Part shown: in pieces, positions 1 through 7,997 of the stretch
Position numbering within the stretch: the first letter of the stretch is position 1
How the letters are laid out: every line of letters starts with the position of its first letter
Assembly (NCBI RefSeq): GCF_036858155.1
Contig: NZ_JAAEJX010000008.1
Location: 8,241-72,240, forward strand
Source: Liberibacter brunswickensis
GTDB taxonomy: Bacteria; Pseudomonadota; Alphaproteobacteria; Rhizobiales; Rhizobiaceae
DNA length: 64,000 nucleotides
Direction of reading: 5' to 3'
Notes under the pieces: model-generated
Databases searched by the model: none
What the model saw: the letters and a program-made list of their open reading frames with translations, nothing else
Told to the model about the DNA's origin: nothing
Translations under genes and position numbers: made by a program

Positions 1-687
1 CCTAATACTTGCATTTTTGAAGGAATATCTTTTGAAATTTTACATGGTAAAAAAACAGCATTAGTTGGTAAATCTGGAGTAGGGAAATCAACTATTTCCA
101 AGCTTATCTATAGATTATATGATATACAAGATGGTTGTATTACAATTGATGGTCAAGATATCAAGACTGTCACACAAGAATCTTTGCATCGAAGCATTGG
201 TATCATTCCACAAAACACCATCCTTTTTAATGATACTTTACGGTATAATATTCTATATGGAAACCCAAATGCATCTGAACAGGATTTGTATAAAGCCGTT
301 GAGATTGCACAACTAAAATCATTTATCATGAATTTACCAAATGGATATGATACTATAGTTGGAGAACGAGGATTAAAACTATCTGGAGGAGAAAAACAAA
401 GAGTATCAATAGCTCGTGCCATTCTAAAGAATCCCCCAATAATGATTTTTGACGAAGCAACCTCATCTCTTGATGTCATTACAGAACAAAATATTCAAAA
501 ATCATTGAACACTATTTCAGAAAATCGAACTACTTTGGTTATAGCTCATAGATTATATACTATTTCAGATGCTGATAATATTATTGTATTGGATAAAGGA
601 AAAATCGTAGAACATGGATCTCATGAAGATCTGATATCACTAGGTGGTATCTATGCTAATATGTGGGAAGAACAAAAAAAGATTTGA
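1..687 (+). CDS. ABC exporter, Atm1/ABCB7-like, C-terminal part (5' end outside window)
   Basis: Only the last 228 residues are present, and the reading frame is open from base 1. They form a complete ABC ATPase domain: Walker A GKSGVGKST (residues 23-31 of the visible part), a Q-loop in IIPQNTILFNDTLRYN, signature LSGGEKQR, Walker B IMIFDEATSSLD and H-loop VIAHRL. The NDTLRYNILYG stretch and the compact C-terminus resemble the Atm1/HMT group of half-transporters, which export glutathione- or sulphur-linked compounds from the cytoplasm. The membrane domain should lie upstream of the window. A 159-bp spacer separates it from psd. The ABC exporter class is certain. The Atm1 subgroup is inferred from motif similarity only. 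Confidence 0.85.
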   Translation, partial: PNTCIFEGISFEILHGKKTALVGKSGVGKSTISKLIYRLYDIQDGCITIDGQDIKTVTQESLHRSIGIIPQNTILFNDTLRYNILYGNPNASEQDLYKAVEIAQLKSFIMNLPNGYDTIVGERGLKLSGGEKQRVSIARAILKNPPIMIFDEATSSLDVITEQNIQKSLNTISENRTTLVIAHRLYTISDADNIIVLDKGKIVEHGSHEDLISLGGIYANMWEEQKKI

Positions 688-846
688 TTCAATAAAATAA
701 ATGTAAATATTTTGTATATAAGCATCATACAAGAAATTTATTCATTCTATAATTAAATATTTACATTGTTTGTGTATTCTGATAGAAAATCTCTCTAAAT
801 ACTAAATATTTTTAGATATATAAATATTAAAGGAGCAATTCTATCT

Positions 847-1545
847 ATGAACCTCATCGGAGCGATTCGCAAGATTATAGTGCCCATCCATTTTCATGGT
901 TGGCCTTTTATAATATCTTTTCTAGCACTCACAATAATCGTGGGGATGTGGTCTAGTTCATTATTATGGTTAGGAAGTATTATAACTGTTTGGTGTGCTT
1001 ACTTTTTTAGGGATCCAGAAAGAGTTACACCAGTAGATCCAGATTTATTCATTAGCCCCGCTGACGGTAATGTATCTGCAATATGTGAAATAGAACCACC
1101 GCCAGAGCTAGAACTTGAAGATGGATCTATGTATCGTATTTCCATTTTTATGAGTATTTTTGACTGTCATGTAAATCGCATACCAATCAGCGGTGAAGTT
1201 GTAAGAAGTGTTCACCGTAATGGACAATTTTTAAATGCTTCTTTAGATAAAGCAAGTGAACAAAATGAAAGACAAAGCTTAGTTCTTAAAACTATTCATG
1301 GAAAAGTTGGTGTAGTACAAATTGCTGGATTTATAGCACGTAGAATTGTTTGTTGGGTTAAGCCAACTATGAAGGTTGAAGCAGGTGCACGTTTTGGAAT
1401 AATAAGATTTGGATCAAGATTAGATGTTTTTTTACCTAAGACTGCTAATATACGCGTCGAGATTGGTCAAAAAACTGTATCTGGTGAAACAATAATTGCT
1501 GAATTTAACTCGACCAAGCCCTCCCTATTAGTATGTCGCACTTAA
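847..1545 (+). CDS. psd: phosphatidylserine decarboxylase proenzyme
   Basis: The product decarboxylates phosphatidylserine to phosphatidylethanolamine at the inner membrane. The 232-residue protein is the short rhizobial form. It has an N-terminal hydrophobic segment (about residues 19-50), FRDPERV at 54-60, SPADG at 70-74, and the self-cleavage site FGS at 188-190, where Ser190 would become the pyruvoyl group of the alpha chain. An AAGGAG ribosome site lies 12 nt before the ATG. pssA follows after 32 nt, so the two consecutive steps of phosphatidylethanolamine synthesis are very likely co-transcribed. Confidence 0.95.
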   Translation: MNLIGAIRKIIVPIHFHGWPFIISFLALTIIVGMWSSSLLWLGSIITVWCAYFFRDPERVTPVDPDLFISPADGNVSAICEIEPPPELELEDGSMYRISIFMSIFDCHVNRIPISGEVVRSVHRNGQFLNASLDKASEQNERQSLVLKTIHGKVGVVQIAGFIARRIVCWVKPTMKVEAGARFGIIRFGSRLDVFLPKTANIRVEIGQKTVSGETIIAEFNSTKPSLLVCRT

Positions 1546-1577
1546 CAGAAAGTTGTATATAGGCAAGGAAATTTCCC

Positions 1578-2423
1578 ATGGTCAAAAAAGGGAATGACTT
1601 TTTTCTTGATGATCTTAACCTATCCGATAAGGATCAAACAGAATTTTCCAATATCCAGGATAATAAAAATATTTTAAGAAAAAGGGAAACTATTCCTTTT
1701 AGATTTTTATTTCCTAATTTGGTAACGATTCTGGCAATATGTTCGGGATTTAGTGGAATAGGATCTGCTCTAGAAGGTAATTATGAAACTGCAGTATGTA
1801 TGGTGCTTGTCGCTGCTTTTCTTGATGGAATTGATGGACGTATAGCTAGACTAATGAAAGCAACTTCAAAGTTTGGCGCACAAATGGATTCAATAGCCGA
1901 TGTAATTAATTTTGGCGTTGCCCCCTCTTTAGTAACTTATATTGTTGTATTACATAAAGCTAATACTTTTGGGTGGAGCATATCTCTTATGTATACAATA
2001 GCAATAAGTTTACGTCTAGCAAGATTTAATATTATGAATGAATGCGATCATAAAGAATCATGGCAGGATGAATATTTTGTTGGTGTTCCGGCTCCGCTCG
2101 GAGCAATACTGCTAATGCTACCATTGTATATAAATTTTTTGGGTTTTAAAATTAGTGTAATGTATGGATATGGATCAGCAATTTATGCTATGATCATCAG
2201 CTTTTTATTATGTTCACGATTACCAATTTGGTCTGGAAAAAAAATAAATGTAAGATTTGTATTACCAATTGTACTTTGCTCTGTAGCTTATATAGCATTC
2301 ATGATACACTTCTTATGGGAAATAATAATCTTTAGCACGTTATGTTATATTATTTTTCTGCCAATTTCATTTTGTTATTGGCACAAAAGTTATGGAATTA
2401 AAGTGCAAAATAAGAAAATATAA
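1578..2423 (+). CDS. pssA: CDP-diacylglycerol-serine O-phosphatidyltransferase
   Basis: Membrane enzyme that makes phosphatidylserine from CDP-diacylglycerol and serine, the substrate of the psd product encoded just upstream. The CDP-alcohol phosphotransferase signature D(x2)DG(x2)AR(x8)G(x3)D(x3)D is intact at residues 83-108 (D83, D86, G87, A90, R91, G100, D104, D108). Several hydrophobic segments follow, to residue 281, as expected for the membrane-embedded PssA type of Rhizobiales. An AGGAAA ribosome site precedes the ATG. The polar N-terminal tail of about 40 residues is also usual in this group. Confidence 0.95.
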   Translation: MVKKGNDFFLDDLNLSDKDQTEFSNIQDNKNILRKRETIPFRFLFPNLVTILAICSGFSGIGSALEGNYETAVCMVLVAAFLDGIDGRIARLMKATSKFGAQMDSIADVINFGVAPSLVTYIVVLHKANTFGWSISLMYTIAISLRLARFNIMNECDHKESWQDEYFVGVPAPLGAILLMLPLYINFLGFKISVMYGYGSAIYAMIISFLLCSRLPIWSGKKINVRFVLPIVLCSVAYIAFMIHFLWEIIIFSTLCYIIFLPISFCYWHKSYGIKVQNKKI

Positions 2424-2723
2424 AAGATACATAGTAAAAAACATTAAATCTAATAAATAATTTTTATGATCATAATAACTTAGATTTTACATAATTTTGA
2501 ATATAGCGAACATATATATTTATATAAAATAGTGGATAAATATATCAAATTATTTTTAAAAAGATGATTTTTTTCCTTAAAATTTAAAATTATAAATAAT
2601 ATTGATAGTAGTAAGTATTCTTTTATATATTGGATAAATATCTGCTAAAAAATAATGTAGAAAATTTACATAAATACTTATTATAAGCAAATAAAATATA
2701 TGAAAACAGTGTAAGGGAAAAGT
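2424..2723. other. AT-rich spacer, no gene seen
   Basis: Three hundred bases between pssA and the YdcF-like gene. I see no credible open frame, RNA gene or strong terminator, only A/T runs. It may hold the promoter of the downstream pair. Confidence 0.5.
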
Positions 2724-3305
2724 TTGCGCTATTATTGGTATAGTATTTCTATGTGTTTAATGTTTTTTATAATAGGTTTTATATCATTTATAAACTGTGT
2801 TCAAAGAATGAGGATACCTAATCATCCACTTGTCAACGCCATCGTGGTATTAACTGGAGAAAAGATTAGAATAGAAAAATCATTTGAATTACTTGAAAAC
2901 AACATAGGATCTAAAGTTTTTATATCAGGAGTTCATCATTCTGTTAGTAAGGATATTTTGATTAAAAAAATACCTATAAAAAAAGATTTAGCAGAATGTT
3001 GCATAGATATAGGATACAAAGCACTTAATACATCAGGAAATGCTACAGAAATATCCGAATGGGCTAAAAAACATAATTTTCATCATGTTCTCATAGTTAC
3101 TCATGACTATCATATAATTAGAACATTCCTTGAATTAAATAGAGTTAATAATACCATAAATTTTATTCCCTATCCCATAATCAGCCCTAGTGTACAAAAT
3201 AATAATTTAATCTTAAATATGAGAATGTTAATAATAATTTTCATAGAATATTTGAAGATTTTACTATTATCTGTACAAAATGAATTGCATTACAATTTTT
3301 TATAG
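2724..3305 (+). CDS. YdcF/SanA-like DUF218 membrane protein
   Basis: A 193-residue protein with one N-terminal membrane segment (about residues 8-24) and a DUF218 domain (about 38-170), including NAIVVLTGEKIRIEKSFELL and VLIVTHDYHIIRTFLEL. This family is linked to cell-envelope integrity, but its reaction is unknown. No ATG fits the start. TTG at 2724 is preceded by AAGGGA at a suitable distance and is the chosen start. plsC follows after 23 nt. In other Rhizobiales I recall this gene lying with plsC, often downstream of ftsE-ftsX. Nothing resembling ftsEX is seen upstream here. Confidence 0.8.
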   Translation: MRYYWYSISMCLMFFIIGFISFINCVQRMRIPNHPLVNAIVVLTGEKIRIEKSFELLENNIGSKVFISGVHHSVSKDILIKKIPIKKDLAECCIDIGYKALNTSGNATEISEWAKKHNFHHVLIVTHDYHIIRTFLELNRVNNTINFIPYPIISPSVQNNNLILNMRMLIIIFIEYLKILLLSVQNELHYNFL

Positions 3306-3328
3306 CACTAATTTAAAAACATCTACAA

Positions 3329-4138
3329 ATGGATTATATGACTATGATTTTTTTGCGATCTTTAATTTTTAATATAGTATTTTTTATTCATATTTTTATA
3401 GCATCGATTATTTTTTTATTTGCATGTTGCTTTGTAAGTCGAAAGAAATGCTTACTTATTGCACAAAAATCAGCACATATAAACCAAATATTTTTAAAGT
3501 ATATTACAAAAACAAATATTCAAATAGAAGGCATAGATAATATTCCAACTACAGGATGTATTATAGCAATCAAGCACCAGTCATCTTGGGATACATTTTA
3601 TTTTTTAACATGTATCAAGGATCCAATCTTTATATTAAAACACACTGTTTTTTACATACCAGTACTAGGATTTTACTTTTTAAAACAAGGCATGATCGGA
3701 GTTAAACGTAATTCAAAAAGCATTGATATGAAGAATATTATCAAACGAGCTAAAAAAGCAGTTGTAAATAATCGCCAATTGATCATATATCCTGAAGGAA
3801 CACGCCGCCCTCCAGGAGATAAGCCTATTTATAAAAGAGGAATTGCACATATATATGATGCTCTATCAATTCCTGTTATCCCGATTGTCGTACATGCGGG
3901 ATTGTTTTGGCCACGTAGAAAATTTATGCGTTATCCAGGAAATTTTAAAGTAAGAGTTTTAAAACCAATACCTGCTGGCATACCAAGAAAACAGTTTTTT
4001 GCAGAACTTCAAGAAAAGATGGAATATGAAAGCAATAATCTTTTGCTTGAGACAGTTCGCGATAATCCTCAATTACATCTTCCTAAATCCACAAAAAAAG
4101 CCTTAAATAACTTACAAAAGAATATAAAGTGCATTTAA
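3329..4138 (+). CDS. plsC: 1-acyl-sn-glycerol-3-phosphate acyltransferase
   Basis: Transfers an acyl group to lysophosphatidic acid, giving phosphatidic acid, the precursor of the lipids made by PssA/Psd. The catalytic HX4D motif is KHQSSWD (H83 to D88), and the substrate-binding motif is YPEGTRRPPG (EGTR at 156-159). An N-terminal membrane helix covers about residues 8-36. Total length is 269 residues, normal for the family. The first ATG is used; a second in-frame ATG three codons on is possible. It sits in a likely two-gene operon with the YdcF-like gene. Confidence 0.92.
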   Translation: MDYMTMIFLRSLIFNIVFFIHIFIASIIFLFACCFVSRKKCLLIAQKSAHINQIFLKYITKTNIQIEGIDNIPTTGCIIAIKHQSSWDTFYFLTCIKDPIFILKHTVFYIPVLGFYFLKQGMIGVKRNSKSIDMKNIIKRAKKAVVNNRQLIIYPEGTRRPPGDKPIYKRGIAHIYDALSIPVIPIVVHAGLFWPRRKFMRYPGNFKVRVLKPIPAGIPRKQFFAELQEKMEYESNNLLLETVRDNPQLHLPKSTKKALNNLQKNIKCI

Positions 4139-4197
4139 AATTAACTAAAATAAAATAATTCATGGTTTTCTTTATTCTGTATATTTAAAGATTTTTT

Positions 4198-4215
4198 TTA
4201 TAGAAGAAAAAATAT
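4198..4215. repeat. 18-bp direct repeat, copy 1
   Basis: TTATAGAAGAAAAAATAT occurs here, just past the methyltransferase stop codon, and again at 5054-5071 in the same orientation. The sequence is very A-rich, so chance similarity is possible. Confidence 0.6.
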
Positions 4216-4217
4216 TT

Positions 4218-4979
4218 TTAATCTAATCCATTAGAAATAAATTTATTATTTAAAGTTGAAACTGTTTGAGGAACTAAAATTGGAACTGGAATACGTTTAG
4301 CTTTAGATTCTATTACTGGAATCCCTTGATATAAAATTTTTCTTGCTTCTACTGCATAAACTCCAGCAAATCCTGGCCCCAAAATATTACCGATTCTTTC
4401 AAAAACTGGCCATAATTTTAGCATAAACTTCTTATGCGTAGGAGGGAAAAAAAGGGATCTTGAAATTGTAGATACAGTAAAATTAGTTTCTTTCAAGAGA
4501 GAAATGATCTGATATAATGCGTAAGGTTGTCCTGAACCAAATGGAGTATGTTCCATACGCGTCCAACAACCACGTCGATTAGGGATAATGATAATCATAC
4601 GGCCACCTGATGACAATACTCTCCATATTTCAGCCAACATTAAAAAAGGATCTTCCGCAAACTCTAAATAATGAACCATTAAAATACAATCAATAGAAGA
4701 GTCTAAAAGTGGTAGGCTTTCTTCAAAAACCAACGCAGTTGAAGAAAAATTATCACCTGGCCAGTTTGTAGCTCCCTGACCTGCAGGCATAAATGCTAAG
4801 TTGCATTCTGTTTTCCCCTCAAAATAAGGGAAGAAAGGAACAGCATAACCTAATCCTAACAAACGACATCCTGTAACATCATCCCATATTGTTGACAATA
4901 CTTTAGATATAGCATCTTTAGTACATTCACCAAGAAAAGAACTATAAAACTGTTGAAGTTCAATGATATCAACTCGCAT
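4218..4979 (-). CDS. class I SAM-dependent methyltransferase (Methyltransf_11 type)
   Basis: A 253-residue protein with a Rossmann-like methyltransferase core. Motif I appears as GCRLLGLGYAVPF (near residue 37), SIDCILMVHYLEFAEDP is the post-II acidic region, and IWRVLSSGGRMIIIIPNRRG is motif III. The substrate is unknown. It is divergent from the glyoxalase II gene with 90 bp between start codons. I recall the same methyltransferase-gloB pair in other Rhizobiales, which supports a conserved but undefined role. The gene lies between two copies of an 18-bp AT-rich direct repeat, listed separately. Confidence 0.8.
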   Translation of the reverse strand: MRVDIIELQQFYSSFLGECTKDAISKVLSTIWDDVTGCRLLGLGYAVPFFPYFEGKTECNLAFMPAGQGATNWPGDNFSSTALVFEESLPLLDSSIDCILMVHYLEFAEDPFLMLAEIWRVLSSGGRMIIIIPNRRGCWTRMEHTPFGSGQPYALYQIISLLKETNFTVSTISRSLFFPPTHKKFMLKLWPVFERIGNILGPGFAGVYAVEARKILYQGIPVIESKAKRIPVPILVPQTVSTLNNKFISNGLD

Positions 4980-5053
4980 AATACTCTGCCTAATAGATTA
5001 TTTGATTATTAGTAATCGTTTTTATATTAATAATAGATTTTTATATAAAAAAA

Positions 5054-5071
5054 TTATAGAAGAAAAAATAT
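5054..5071. repeat. 18-bp direct repeat, copy 2, over the gloB start
   Basis: Second copy of TTATAGAAGAAAAAATAT. Its last two bases are the AT of the gloB ATG, and its AGAAG may serve as the ribosome site. Confidence 0.6.
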
Positions 5072-5840
5072 GAAATCACTAAATATCAATATATCCCTTT
5101 ATTATGATAATTTTTGCATTCTTGTTCATAATAATGAACACCAATTAACAGCCTCTATTGACGCTCCTGATACACACACCATTGTAAAAATGCTCAAAAA
5201 ACAAAATTGGTCTCTAACACATATCTTCAATACACATTACCATATAGATCATACACGAGCTAACTTAGACCTAAAAAGAATTTTTAATTGCAAAATATTC
5301 GGACCTATAAAAGAATCAGATAAAATCCCTGGTATAGACCATGCATTTTATAACAGAGATACTTTTGAGTTTGGATCACATCCAGTACAAATTATAGCCA
5401 CTCCAGGACATACTATCGGACACATTTGTTACCATTTTACAAAAGATCATATTCTTTTTGCAGGAGATACATTGTTTTCATTAGGATGCGGAAAAATCCT
5501 TGAAGGAAGTTATGTCGAAATGTTTGAATCATTATCAATAATAAATTCTTATCCAGATAAAACACGTATTTATTTTGGACATGAGTATACAAAAAACAAT
5601 GCCAAATTCGCCTTATCTTGCGATCCTAACAATATAGAATTAAAAGAATATTATTCTAGGATAAACATTCTACGTTCTCAAAATCTTTATACTAATCCAA
5701 CGACTATATCTCTTGAGAAAAAAGTTAACCCTTTCTTACGAACAAAAAATACTTCCTTACGTAAAAATTTAGACATGGAAAACGCAAGCGATTTAGATAT
5801 TTTTACCGAACTTCGCATTCGTAAAGATCAATTTAAATAA
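5070..5840 (+). CDS. gloB: hydroxyacylglutathione hydrolase (glyoxalase II)
   Basis: Hydrolyses S-lactoylglutathione to D-lactate and glutathione, the second step of methylglyoxal detoxification. The metallo-beta-lactamase metal ligands are all present: THYHIDH at 55-61 (H56, H58, D60, H61), H114 in TPGHTIGH, D133 in AGDTLF and H171 in FGHEY. At 256 residues the length is normal, and the C-terminal substrate-binding part is complete. It is divergent from the methyltransferase gene. No gene for glyoxalase I lies in this window. Confidence 0.95.
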   Translation: MKSLNINISLYYDNFCILVHNNEHQLTASIDAPDTHTIVKMLKKQNWSLTHIFNTHYHIDHTRANLDLKRIFNCKIFGPIKESDKIPGIDHAFYNRDTFEFGSHPVQIIATPGHTIGHICYHFTKDHILFAGDTLFSLGCGKILEGSYVEMFESLSIINSYPDKTRIYFGHEYTKNNAKFALSCDPNNIELKEYYSRINILRSQNLYTNPTTISLEKKVNPFLRTKNTSLRKNLDMENASDLDIFTELRIRKDQFK

Positions 5841-6144
5841 AATCTCATTACTAAATTTTTACTATGAAACATCAAAAAAATACATATTATCCAAGAGGAG
5901 AAAAAATTTTATTATTATAACTTCTACCCTTATTATTTAGAAGATACTATAATTTCAAGGCTAAATATGATAAAATAGGACTAGCATTTTAAAAATTATC
6001 GATGTATGAATTACCGATGAGATTTATAAATATTAATATGATATCTGGTGTAATTGCTTACATGAATTTATCGCATAATGCTATTCTGTAAATAAGAGAA
6101 AGAAAATATTTTTTCTTTCTTATCCAGATAAAAGGAGCAAAATT
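5841..6144. other. spacer upstream of rpmB, contains a leader hairpin
   Basis: About 300 bp without a coding frame. Its main feature is a 10-bp perfect hairpin at 6097-6120, close to the rpmB ribosome site, listed separately. Confidence 0.5.
6097..6120 (+). promoter_or_regulatory. candidate leader hairpin of rpmB
   Basis: AGAAAGAAAA and TTTTCTTTCT form a perfect 10-bp stem with a TATT loop. It ends about 24 nt before the GTG start of rpmB and just before the AAGGAG ribosome site. It has the form of a leader stem-loop that could act in attenuation or autoregulation. It is A:U-rich and could also be a simple low-complexity coincidence. Confidence 0.4.
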
Positions 6145-6438
6145 GTGTCACGAGTTTGTGAATTAACTAAAAAAACCATCATGTCAGGCAATAAAGTTAG
6201 CCATTCTAACAATAAAACTAGAAGGTGTTTTCTCCCAAATCTTTGCAAAATTACGCTAATTTCTGATATTATGGAACAAAAATATCATCTTCGTATTTCT
6301 AAATACGCATTGCGCTCTGTTGAACGGCAAGGAGGATTAGATCAATTCCTATTGGATTCTAAAAAAGATAATCTCTCTGATCGTATGCGTACCTTACGTA
6401 ATCAAATAATAAAAAAAATGTCTGAAAAGTCTTCTTGA
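6145..6438 (+). CDS. rpmB: 50S ribosomal protein L28
   Basis: Component of the large ribosomal subunit. The 97-residue product begins MSRVCELTKK and contains VSHSNNKTRRCFLPNLCKI and LRISKYALRSVERQGGLDQFLL, characteristic of alphaproteobacterial L28. The start is GTG at 6145, placed 8 nt after AAGGAG; no upstream ATG keeps the frame. The long C-terminal tail beyond the core is typical of the alphaproteobacterial form. Confidence 0.95.
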   Translation: MSRVCELTKKTIMSGNKVSHSNNKTRRCFLPNLCKITLISDIMEQKYHLRISKYALRSVERQGGLDQFLLDSKKDNLSDRMRTLRNQIIKKMSEKSS

Positions 6439-6648
6439 CAAAAAATATTTACAAACTTGGTTTATTATCACGTATTTTTTTTATTAATAAAATTACATAA
6501 ATTATAATTTAGAGCATTTTAATATTGAAAATTATATTTATGTCATTGAAAATATAATGTTCCGTATTATGGTGGTTTACGAGAAAAATCGTAACAAGAC
6601 AACAACTTAAGGCAACCGGAGTATTATTTATAAAGATCAGTATTCTAC

Positions 6649-7224
6649 TTAACAAAACCCAGCTTTTTTCAGTACTTTATATGCTTGTACAGCATCCTGA
6701 AAATGTTCTTTAGATCCACAGTCTCCCCCATTTACATCGGGATGATGTCTTTTCACCAAATCTTTATATCTTTTCCTTATCTCTTCACAAGAAGAATCAT
6801 AAGACAAACCCAATACTTCGAATGCGTTATACTGCAAAGAATTTAAGCAGTTTTCTGGTCTATCAGAAAAATGGCCATAAGAACCTTTCTGATCATTGAA
6901 AAATGAAGTATCTTCAGGATAACGGGTAGCATATAAATGAGTTGTCCAAGTGAAACGCTCCCCAGTTGATGCTTCTTTTTGATAACGACTAACCTCATCA
7001 TTAGAAAGATCTAAAAAATAATTATATCCTTTATTGTATTTTTTAACATGATCAAGACAGAAAAGGAAAAATTGCTCCTCAGCACCACTACCTACTGGGG
7101 CACGATATTCTCCTATACATTGGCAATTATCCCATTGACATATAGAAGACTTAAGAGTTGGAGCGTTCTTTTTCTTCTTTTTACGAGTTCGAATACGATC
7201 GAAATACTTTGAATCAAGTTTCAT
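6649..7224 (-). CDS. J-domain (DnaJ-like) molecular chaperone
   Basis: A 191-residue protein whose last 60 residues form a J-domain: FEVLGLSYDSSCEEIRKRY, the HPD triad in RHHPDVNGG, and a terminal helix. The J-domain stimulates Hsp70 (DnaK) ATPase activity. The N-terminal 130 residues have a conserved rhizobial look, with CQWDNCQC and a FLFCLDHVKKYNKGYNYF stretch that could bind a metal, but no known domain. There is no Gly/Phe region or DnaJ zinc domain, so this is not DnaJ itself. It is divergent from bolA, 87 bp apart. In several Rhizobiales I recall cobS-cobT lying between this gene and rpmB; they are absent here. Confidence 0.88.
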   Translation of the reverse strand: MKLDSKYFDRIRTRKKKKKNAPTLKSSICQWDNCQCIGEYRAPVGSGAEEQFFLFCLDHVKKYNKGYNYFLDLSNDEVSRYQKEASTGERFTWTTHLYATRYPEDTSFFNDQKGSYGHFSDRPENCLNSLQYNAFEVLGLSYDSSCEEIRKRYKDLVKRHHPDVNGGDCGSKEHFQDAVQAYKVLKKAGFC

Positions 7225-7311
7225 AACGGCTACTGTAACTAACTATACAAGGTTAAAACAAGAAAACTTCTTGAGAATAATATCCACCATATAAAATGAA
7301 TAGGAAACAAA

Positions 7312-7602
7312 ATGCAAACTTATCACATATCACTTATCAACAGAATAACAGAAAAAATACGTTACGCACTATCCCCTGATTATTTACAAGTAATAGACGA
7401 AAGCCATCTTCATGTTGGACATCAACCAGGATTCAACGGATTAAATGAAACTCACATCCGTATAAAGATTGTATCCAAAAGCTTCATAGGTATAAGTCGT
7501 ATTTTACGACATAAAAAAATCTATGAACTATTAAACAAAGAAATAAAAGAAGAGCTACACGCACTATCCATAGAAGCTTTTTCTCCCGACGAAAAACATT
7601 AG
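7312..7602 (+). CDS. bolA: BolA family protein
   Basis: A 96-residue single-domain protein. BolA proteins pair with monothiol glutaredoxins and act in iron-sulphur cluster handling and envelope stress. Family marks are visible: an N-terminal helix (ITEKIRYALSPDYLQVIDES), the histidine-bearing loop HLHVGHQPG, ETHIRIKIVSKSF and RHKKIYELLNKEIKEELHALSIEA. The motif histidines H53 or H55 could ligate a shared cluster. It is divergent from the J-domain gene. Confidence 0.93.
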   Translation: MQTYHISLINRITEKIRYALSPDYLQVIDESHLHVGHQPGFNGLNETHIRIKIVSKSFIGISRILRHKKIYELLNKEIKEELHALSIEAFSPDEKH

Positions 7603-7997
7603 ATACTTACATTACTGTTTTTTTCTTTGTACGATCCTTTTAAAAATCACTAGTCTTAATGATATTTTTTTTTAAATATCGATACTAATGGATATATCAC
7701 TTAGTATCATAGAGCAATGTTATCTAAAATAATTTCGTACAAAAAATAGTATAATCAAGAAAATATGAACATAGAATCAAGATATCATCTCATGATTTAT
7801 CCTAGCTATCTTTCTCAAAAGAGATAATATAAAAAAATAATTTCTAAAGCATTTTTTATCTTTGCCTAATATTGTTACGTAGTTGACATAATAACTATAA
7901 TACTATTATCAAATATTAAATAGATTCTATTAATGAGGATCTTCAAGCACATAAATCATAAATTTTTATAGATACTAAAAAGTTATTTTAAAATATT
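7603..7997. other. spacer with nested inverted repeats
   Basis: Nearly 400 bp between bolA and xerD without a coding frame. It contains GATATTT...AAATATC (7661-7680) followed at once by GATACTAA-N12-TTAGTATC (7681-7708), whose 12-nt centre is itself the palindrome GATATATC. No U-run follows, so a terminator is not supported. Confidence 0.5.
7661..7708. repeat. two adjacent inverted repeats
   Basis: Arms GATATTT (7661-7667) and AAATATC (7674-7680); then GATACTAA (7681-7688) and TTAGTATC (7701-7708), both perfect. Together they can fold into two back-to-back hairpins, and the second is nearly a continuous palindrome. They may be protein-binding or structured RNA sites downstream of bolA. Confidence 0.5.
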
